Source of the DNA: Frankiales bacterium
Lineage (GTDB): Bacteria; Actinomycetota; Actinomycetes; Mycobacteriales; SCTD01
Reading direction: 5' to 3'
NCBI GenBank assembly: GCA_025464695.1
Contig: JAODNQ010000152.1
Location: 1 to 64,000, forward strand
Length of the DNA stretch: 64,000 nt
Of the stretch, positions 58,794-64,000 are shown in pieces. Below the pieces are notes generated by a model. The model ran no database searches, was not told where the DNA came from, and saw nothing but the letters and a program-made list of their open reading frames with translations. The position numbers and the translations under genes are program-made. The stretch's first letter is position 1; every line of letters starts with the position of its first letter.

Positions 58794-58821
58794 CTCCGAC
58801 CTCCGGCCGTCGCCGGCAGGT

Positions 58822-58854
58822 GGTGGGCCAGCGTTGGCCGGCCGTTCACCTGCC
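58822..58854 (+). promoter_or_regulatory. PHO-box-like triple 11-base direct repeat before the alkaline phosphatase
   Basis: Three consecutive 11-base units: GGTGGGCCAGC, GTTGGCCGGCC, GTTCACCTGCC. The last is a good match to the actinobacterial PhoP half-site GTTCACC, and the spacing is correct. Position 76 bases before the phosphatase start fits activation. Confidence 0.55.
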
Positions 58855-58930
58855 CGACGACGGCCGGAGGGGCCTGCTCCCTACCGTCCGCCGGAGCCCG
58901 GGGGCACCCCGGGACGACCCGGAGGACGCT

Positions 58931-60778
58931 GTGAACCGCACTCCCCTGCGCGCGACGGTGATGACCGTCGCCTGCACCGCCCTCGTCGGCGCCGTCGCGC
59001 CCGCCGCACTGGCGCAGTCCGCGCCCGCCAGCCCCGTCACGAACGTGATCTACCTGCTGGGTGACGGCATGGGTGTGACCCACATCAACGCCGCCCGCCA
59101 GCGCTACGCCGGCGCGGCCGGCCGCCTCGAGATGGAGAAGGCGGACGCGACGGGCAAGGTCTCGACCTACGCCGTCGAGGAGGGCACGAGCACTCCGGCC
59201 CTCGTCACGGACTCCGCCTCCGCCGCCACCGCGTGGTCCTCCGGCGTGAAGACCTACAACGCCGCCCTCGGCGTCGACGCCCACGCGAAGCGCGTCGAGA
59301 CCCTCATGGAGCAGGCCAAGAAGGCCGGCATGCGCACCGGCGACGTCTCCACCGCGGAGATCACCGACGCGACCCCGGCCGCCATGGTCAGCCACGTCCT
59401 GCTCCGCGGCTGCCAGGGCCCCGTGTACTCCGACGCCGCCTGCCTCGGCACCACCGCCGACGGCAAGCCCCGCCCGGTGCCCGCCGACCCGACGCTGATC
59501 ACTCCGGTGGCCGAGCAGATCGCCCGCAACGGCACCGCGGACGTGATCCTCGGCGGCGGGCTCGCCCGCTTCGAGCCCGACGACGCCAAGGCCCTCACCG
59601 ACCAGGGCTACACCGTCCTCGGCGGCTACGGGGACCCGGCCCTCGCACCCGGGCAGCAGACCGCGCAGACGCAGCGCGTCGCGACCCGCACCGACCTCCA
59701 GGGCGTCAGCTCGGACAAGGTCATCGGACTGTTCAACCGGGGCAACATGACCGTGGAGACGACGAAGGCCGCCACCAGCACCGCGGTGGCGCAGGAGCCC
59801 TCGCTCGCCGAGATGACCACCAAGGCGATCAGCCTGCTCGACGGCAAGACCCCGAAGGGCTTCCTGCTGCAGGTCGAGGGGGCCCTCATCGACAAGCGCT
59901 CCCACGCCAACGACGCCGCGCAGACGCTCGGCGAGATGAAGGCGTTCGACGACGCCGTCAAGGCCGCCACGGCCTTCGCGAAGAAGGACGGCCACACGCT
60001 CGTCCTCACGACGGCCGACCACGAGTGCGCCGGCTTCAACATCGTCGAGAAGGGCACGTTCACGAACGCCGAGGCCAAGAACTTCCCGGGCACCGGCAAC
60101 ACCGACGCCGGCAATCCCGCCAACAACAGCGCCACCGTCCGCAGCGGCAGCCAGACCAAGGACGCGGCACGCAGCACAGGCGCGAACAACGCTCCCGGCG
60201 CGGCCGTCGGGAACTTCGCCCCGGCCTACTTCCGCACCGCCGACGACCCCGCGGACCTCCCCGACGGCGACCCGCGGGACAGCCTCTGGCTGACCTACCT
60301 CTCGGGCAACCACACCGGCGCGGACGTCAACGTGTTCGCGACCGGACCGGGCGCGCAGCGGTTCGCCGGCTCGCAGGACAACACCGACCTCTACCGCAAG
60401 ATGTTCGACAGCCTGGCGTCGCTGGGCGACGTCCGGCCGTCCGCCTCGGCCTCGCCGACGCCGACCCAGGCTCCTGCGAAGAAGCCGCTCACCTTCCGCA
60501 CGATCGTCCAGGGCCGCGGGAACGGCAGGGTGCTCGTCGCCCTGAACGACGTCGCCTCCGCGCAGCCGGGCGCGCGCGTCGACCTGTACTACGTGGACCG
60601 CGGCGTGCAGAGGTTCGCCCGCCGCCTCACGCTGACCGCCGCCGGTCGCACCACGACGACCCCCGCGACGTTCACGTTCCCCAGAGGCACTTCCCCGACC
60701 TTCGTCGTGCGCGTCCACCCGGTCGACGGCGTCAGCGCCGTCACCACCAGCTCGCCGTTCACCGGCTACGCCGGCTAG
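58931..60778 (+). CDS. Secreted alkaline phosphatase (PhoA-type)
   Basis: 615 residues. GTG 58931 follows CGGAGGACGCT. Signal peptide MTVACTALVGAVAPAALA, then YLLGDGMG with a metal Asp, VTDSASAATAW with the phosphoserine, and LTTADHECAGF and HTGADVNVFATGPG with zinc ligands. Beyond residue 500 a Pro/Ser/Thr linker leads to a C-terminal beta domain of about 100 residues (RTIVQGRGNGRVLVALNDV) without catalytic motifs, perhaps for surface binding. Downstream of a PHO-box-like repeat; probably in one regulon with the glycerophosphodiesterase. Confidence 0.92.
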   Translation: MNRTPLRATVMTVACTALVGAVAPAALAQSAPASPVTNVIYLLGDGMGVTHINAARQRYAGAAGRLEMEKADATGKVSTYAVEEGTSTPALVTDSASAATAWSSGVKTYNAALGVDAHAKRVETLMEQAKKAGMRTGDVSTAEITDATPAAMVSHVLLRGCQGPVYSDAACLGTTADGKPRPVPADPTLITPVAEQIARNGTADVILGGGLARFEPDDAKALTDQGYTVLGGYGDPALAPGQQTAQTQRVATRTDLQGVSSDKVIGLFNRGNMTVETTKAATSTAVAQEPSLAEMTTKAISLLDGKTPKGFLLQVEGALIDKRSHANDAAQTLGEMKAFDDAVKAATAFAKKDGHTLVLTTADHECAGFNIVEKGTFTNAEAKNFPGTGNTDAGNPANNSATVRSGSQTKDAARSTGANNAPGAAVGNFAPAYFRTADDPADLPDGDPRDSLWLTYLSGNHTGADVNVFATGPGAQRFAGSQDNTDLYRKMFDSLASLGDVRPSASASPTPTQAPAKKPLTFRTIVQGRGNGRVLVALNDVASAQPGARVDLYYVDRGVQRFARRLTLTAAGRTTTTPATFTFPRGTSPTFVVRVHPVDGVSAVTTSSPFTGYAG

Positions 60779-60791
60779 CCCCGCCGCGCAA

Positions 60792-60825
60792 GACGAGCCG
60801 CCCGAGGACCCTCGGGCGGCTCGTC
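60792..60825 (+). terminator. Strong hairpin terminator after the alkaline phosphatase
   Basis: Perfect 15-base arms GACGAGCCGCCCGAG / CTCGGGCGGCTCGTC with a 4-base loop, 14 bases beyond the stop. Confidence 0.85.
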
Positions 60826-60861
60826 CCGTCCCGACCCGCCCCTCCCCCGGAAGGCCTCTCC

Positions 60862-61338
60862 GTGCGCGCCGCCGCGCTGCTCCTGCTCCTGCTCCTGCCC
60901 CTGACCGCCTGCTCCGAGGACGCTGCTCAAGTCGCCGTCAGCGCGTCACCACTGGCCGCACCCACGACGACGCCGGGCCCCGGTCCCGCTGCCGCGCCGA
61001 CCGTGCTGGCGACCCCCGTCCCCCGCGGCACCGTGTCCCGACGGCCCGGCCCCTTCGACGACCGCTTCGGGCTGACCGGCACGCGGCTCGGGCCGGACGG
61101 CGTCCACACGCGGGTCGACGTCACCAGCGACGTGAGCGACCTGCTCGCCCTCGAGGTCGTCGCCGACTTCTACGACGCCAGCGGTCGGCTGCTCGGGAGC
61201 GGCCGCGCCGAGCACAGCGACGAGCAGATGACCGGCACGCCGGGGCAGCCGGTCGACCTGGTCGTGCCGGCCGCGCCGGCCTGGTCAGGGCGCACCGCCA
61301 GCGCTGTCCTGTCGGTGCCCGTCCTGGTCAACGAGTAG
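60862..61338 (+). CDS. Small secreted lipoprotein, unknown function
   Basis: 158 residues. GTG 60862 behind GGAAGG. The signal peptide AAALLLLLLLPLTAC has the lipobox LTAC, so Cys near residue 17 is lipidated. A Pro/Thr/Ala spacer follows, then a compact beta domain of about 95 residues (HTRVDVTSDVSDLLALEVVADFYDASGRLLGSG), resembling FxLYD-like or other immunoglobulin-like folds. Preceded by a terminator, so it is a separate unit. Confidence 0.7.
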   Translation: MRAAALLLLLLLPLTACSEDAAQVAVSASPLAAPTTTPGPGPAAAPTVLATPVPRGTVSRRPGPFDDRFGLTGTRLGPDGVHTRVDVTSDVSDLLALEVVADFYDASGRLLGSGRAEHSDEQMTGTPGQPVDLVVPAAPAWSGRTASAVLSVPVLVNE

Positions 61339-61392
61339 CCCGCCTGCCGCCCGCGCTCCCACCCGCGGTGAGGACCGCCTACCGTCGCTGGC

Positions 61393-62205
61393 GTGAGACC
61401 GGTGGACCTGGACGCGGTCGGGGACCTCGTCCGGCAGGTGGCCGCGGAGGTGCACCTCCCGCTGTTCCGCCAGGGCGTGGCCGGTGAGGAGAAGTCCCCC
61501 GGCGAGCTGGTCAGCCAGGTCGACCGCGAGGCGGAGCGCCTCCTGGTCGCCGGGCTCCAGGCCATCACGCCGGGGCTGCCCGTCGTCGGCGAGGAGGCGG
61601 CCTCCGAGGACCCCCGGCTCCTGAAGGCGCTGCAGGGCGGACGTCCCGTGTGGCTCGTCGACCCGCTCGACGGCACGGCGCAGTTCCTCGCCGGCTCGCC
61701 GGACCACGCCGTCATGCTCGCGCTGGTCCAGGCCGGGCAGACCGTCTTCGCGCTCGTGCACCAGCCCCAGCACGGGCGCACCTACACGGCCGAGCGCGGC
61801 TGCGGTGCGTGGCGCGACGGCGTCCGCCTCCGGCGCGAGGCCGCCGACCCGCGCGGACTGGCGCAGCTGCGCGGCGGCGTCCTGCGGCGGTTCCTCGACC
61901 CGGCGGCGAGGCGGGCCGTCGAGGACAACGCGCACCGCTTCGGGGACCTCACGCCCGGGAGCACCTGCGCGGGGATCGAGTACCCCCGGCTCCTCGAGGG
62001 GCAGGCGGACTTCCTGCTGTTCTGGCGCACGCTCCCGTGGGACCACGCCCCCGGCGCGCTGCTGCTGTCCGAGGCGGGAGGCGCTGCGGTGCGTCCGGAG
62101 GGCAGCGCGTACCGCCCCGACGACGACAGGAGCGGGCTCCTCGCCGCCGCCGACCCCGCGACCGCCCAGGCCGTGCTGGAGGGCCTGGGACTGCGGGAGC
62201 TCTGA
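61393..62205 (+). CDS. Inositol monophosphatase family protein
   Basis: 270 residues. The Mg-dependent phosphatase motifs are present: GEEAA near residue 68, DPLDGTAQFLAG near 92 and WDHAPGALLLSEAGG near 217. The group includes inositol monophosphatase, histidinol-phosphatase and CysQ (PAP phosphatase); the sequence does not separate them. GTG 61393 is the start. An orphan gene between the lipoprotein and a small hypothetical. Confidence 0.88.
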   Translation: MRPVDLDAVGDLVRQVAAEVHLPLFRQGVAGEEKSPGELVSQVDREAERLLVAGLQAITPGLPVVGEEAASEDPRLLKALQGGRPVWLVDPLDGTAQFLAGSPDHAVMLALVQAGQTVFALVHQPQHGRTYTAERGCGAWRDGVRLRREAADPRGLAQLRGGVLRRFLDPAARRAVEDNAHRFGDLTPGSTCAGIEYPRLLEGQADFLLFWRTLPWDHAPGALLLSEAGGAAVRPEGSAYRPDDDRSGLLAAADPATAQAVLEGLGLREL

Positions 62206-62259
62206 GCACCGGCGCGCACCGCGGTTGACCGCCGGCGGAGTGCGCCGGATGCTGCTCGC

Positions 62260-62586
62260 ATGAGCCCGCCGCTGTCCGCCCCCGGGGTGTGGGTCGCGGA
62301 CCAGCGGGGCGGCGGCCGCGGGGTCCGGGTGTCCTCGCACGTGGAGGCAGGCTTCCTCGTGCTGAGCACGTGGAAGGAGGACACCGTCGTGGCCACCGTG
62401 CGGCTCCTGCCGGACGAGGCCGCCGCGCTCGCCGCGGGGATCGCGGAGGGCCTGGACCGGCTCGCCGAGCACGCCGGCGGCGGCCTGGCGCAGCGGCTGA
62501 CCGCCGTCGAGGCGCGGCTGACGGCCCTCGAGGACGGCCGGCGGCCGGTCCCACCCGGGACGACGGCGGAGGCGGCACGCGGCTGA
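62260..62586 (+). CDS. Hypothetical protein, 108 residues
   Basis: An N-terminal beta-rich part (VWVADQRGGGRGVRVSSHVEAGFLVLSTWKEDTVVATVRLLPDEA) is followed by one long helix, AAALAAGIAEGLDRLAEH, and a predicted short coiled coil (RLTAVEARLTALE). No catalytic motif, signal or membrane segment. Codon use is normal for the window. Family not recognised. Confidence 0.6.
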   Translation: MSPPLSAPGVWVADQRGGGRGVRVSSHVEAGFLVLSTWKEDTVVATVRLLPDEAAALAAGIAEGLDRLAEHAGGGLAQRLTAVEARLTALEDGRRPVPPGTTAEAARG

Positions 62587-62622
62587 GTCCGCACCGGCTC
62601 GACCGTCTGGCAGGCTGCCGCG

Positions 62623-63015
62623 ATGACCTCCGAGCGCTCAGACCTCGCCCGTGTCGGCACCCTGGCCTCGGTCTCCCTCGACTGCCCGGACCCGTCCCGA
62701 CTCGCCGCGTTCTACGGCGCGCTGCTGGGGCTCCCCCGGGTGTACGAGGCACCTGACGGCAGCGTCGTCGCGCTGTCCGACGGCGGGGTCGCGGTGACGA
62801 TGATGCGCGTCGCGGACCACCAGCCGCCCGCGTGGCCTGCCGGCCAGCAGCAGGTCCACCTCGACGTGTCCGTGTCGGAGCTGGAGCCGGCTGTCGCCGC
62901 AGCGGTCGCGCTCGGCGCCGTCCAGGCCGAGCACCAGGCGCAGCCGGACCTGTGGCGGGTCCTGCTCGACCCCGCGGGTCACCCGTTCTGCCTGACCACG
63001 GTCGGCGCCGACTAG
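62623..63015 (+). CDS. VOC / glyoxalase-like protein
   Basis: 130 residues with the two VOC modules: ASVSLDCPDPSRLAAFYGALLGLP at the start and HLDVSVSELEPAVAAAVALGA in the second half, ending LLDPAGHPFCLTT. The expected metal ligand positions are weakly conserved, so it may bind rather than react. Resembles the many small antibiotic-resistance-like or unknown VOC proteins. Monocistronic. Confidence 0.8.
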   Translation: MTSERSDLARVGTLASVSLDCPDPSRLAAFYGALLGLPRVYEAPDGSVVALSDGGVAVTMMRVADHQPPAWPAGQQQVHLDVSVSELEPAVAAAVALGAVQAEHQAQPDLWRVLLDPAGHPFCLTTVGAD

Positions 63016-63062
63016 GGACGTGCTCCCGGCTGCGCCGACGCCGCGGCGCCCCTGCCCGACGT

Positions 63063-63869
63063 CTAGGCAGCGACCGTCGCGGGCCGCACCCGCCCCGCGG
63101 TGGCCAGCACCAGCTCCACCAGCCGCTGCGGCCGGTCGCTCATGGGCGCGTGGCCGGCGAGGGCCAGGACCCGGAAGCGGGCTCCGGGGAGCAGCGGCAG
63201 GTAGCGCACCGTCTGACCGCTGGCGATCCAGTCGTTGCTGCCCTGCACGAGCAGCACGGGGCAGTCGGGCCGGAACGGCGACGGCACGTCCAGCAGCGTC
63301 GACCAGACGAGCAGCCGCCACAGGTCCGGCGAGCCGAAGCCGTCCTCGAGCGACATCGCCTCGTCCGGGCTCGCCCGCCACGGCCGGAGCCGGAGGTTGA
63401 CCAGCAGCCCCGCGCGGCCCGCGGCACTGCGCGACAGCCGCGGCAGCGCCGGTCGGAGCGCCCGTACGAGGCCGCCGGCGAGCACGAACATGCCGCCCTG
63501 CAGGGCCCGCTCGGCCGGCAGGCCGGTGCCGGCAGGGGCGATGGCGACGACCGACAGGGCGCGGCCGCGCCGAGCGAGCTCGAGGGCGAGCCGTCCGCCG
63601 AGGCTGTCGCCGAGAAGGTGCACCCGTTCGAGCCCGCGCGCGTCGAGGTCCTGCTCGATGCGGTCGGCGAGCGCCGGGACCGTGGGCCGGACCGGCAGCG
63701 GCGGGGCCTCACCCTGACCGGGCAGGTCGACAGCGATCGTGCGGAACCGCTCGGCGAGGAGCGGCTGCAGCGTCGTCCAGTCCCGACGGCTGGTCCCGAG
63801 ACCGTGCAGCAGGAGCAGCGGCTCGCCGGCGCCGGACTCGGTGGCGGGCAGGGTCTGGGCGACGGTCAT
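63063..63869 (-). CDS. Alpha/beta hydrolase
   Basis: 268 residues. LLLLHGLGTSRRDWTTLQPLLAERFRTIAVDLPGQG is the N-terminal oxyanion and strand region, LLGDSLGGRLALELARRG the nucleophile elbow with Ser, QGSNDWIASG the acid and LAGHAPM the catalytic His. Fold and motif are intact. ATG 63869 is chosen; a longer reading would add about 35 residues with no ribosome site. Esterase, lipase or C-C hydrolase not decided. The remaining 131 bases to the window edge show nothing assignable. Confidence 0.88.
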   Translation of the reverse strand: MTVAQTLPATESGAGEPLLLLHGLGTSRRDWTTLQPLLAERFRTIAVDLPGQGEAPPLPVRPTVPALADRIEQDLDARGLERVHLLGDSLGGRLALELARRGRALSVVAIAPAGTGLPAERALQGGMFVLAGGLVRALRPALPRLSRSAAGRAGLLVNLRLRPWRASPDEAMSLEDGFGSPDLWRLLVWSTLLDVPSPFRPDCPVLLVQGSNDWIASGQTVRYLPLLPGARFRVLALAGHAPMSDRPQRLVELVLATAGRVRPATVAA

Positions 63870-64000
63870 GACGTGCTCGTGCCCATGCCCCGAGCCCGCG
63901 CACGCGGAGCGAGCATGAGGTGTCCCACTGCGCGGTCGCGCCTCGAGCCGGACGCGGCCGGCCGGTCTCGGCAACGGACGGGTGCGCCGGTCCGCCCTAG

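Overview
The window is very GC-rich, with GTG starts used freely and most neighbouring genes joined by 4-base ATGA/GTGA overlaps. Together with a complete mycofactocin cluster, a gpgS/folP2-type pair, a LAATG-type sorting signal and an actinobacterial cysteine leader peptide, this points to a chromosomal segment of a high-GC actinobacterium. The order or genus cannot be fixed from the sequence alone. I saw no transposase, phage gene, tRNA, rRNA or CRISPR array.

Layout. 1-6.2 kb: a catabolic block with a partial amidohydrolase, three SDRs, a cytochrome P450, a GST-like protein, a VOC protein and a carboxymuconolactone-decarboxylase-like protein. 6.2-19.1 kb: a long minus-strand run of oxidoreductases (aldo/keto reductase, ketosteroid-dehydrogenase-like flavoprotein, quinone oxidoreductase), a class III CoA-transferase, an SDR lacking all catalytic residues, a hotdog thioesterase, a dienelactone hydrolase, two secreted beta-propeller proteins, and a TetR/MFS pair facing another quinone oxidoreductase. 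20.3-24.9 kb: a tannase-like hydrolase with a PKD-like tail, then gpgS, a LigB/MEMO-like gene and a folP2-like gene. 24.9-26.5 kb: a PHA synthase.

26.6-33.0 kb holds the mycofactocin locus: mftA-mftB-mftC-mftD-mftE-SDR-mftF on the minus strand, with mftR divergent. MftA is the 45-residue precursor ending in MCGVY. MftB presents it, MftC (radical SAM/SPASM) crosslinks its C-terminal Val-Tyr, MftE releases the modified end, MftD oxidatively deaminates it and MftF adds sugars. The mftA-mftR gap contains two clean inverted repeats over the predicted mftA promoter. Immediately beyond lie a SAM methyltransferase and a methylenetetrahydrofolate-reductase-like protein (33.0-34.8 kb), a thiolase and an MBL-fold hydrolase.

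37.3-46.7 kb looks like an organosulfur acquisition locus: a cupin and a LysR regulator face a 26-codon leader peptide ending in ALCR. This is followed by an NtaA/DmoA-type flavin monooxygenase, a family 5 substrate-binding lipoprotein, two permeases, two ATPases and an alpha/beta hydrolase with Asp at the nucleophile position. The leader region and the gap before the binding protein consist of short-period C-rich repeats.

46.8-61.3 kb is rich in phosphoester and envelope genes: a phospholipase D-like protein, a YncE-phosphoesterase fusion with an ABC exporter, an NlpC/P60 protein translationally coupled to a 29-residue zinc-ribbon peptide, a frameshifted PP2C/SpoIIE phosphatase, a glycerophosphodiester phosphodiesterase, an alkaline phosphatase behind a PHO-box-like repeat, and a small lipoprotein. 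The window ends with an inositol-monophosphatase-family protein, a small hypothetical, a VOC protein and an alpha/beta hydrolase.
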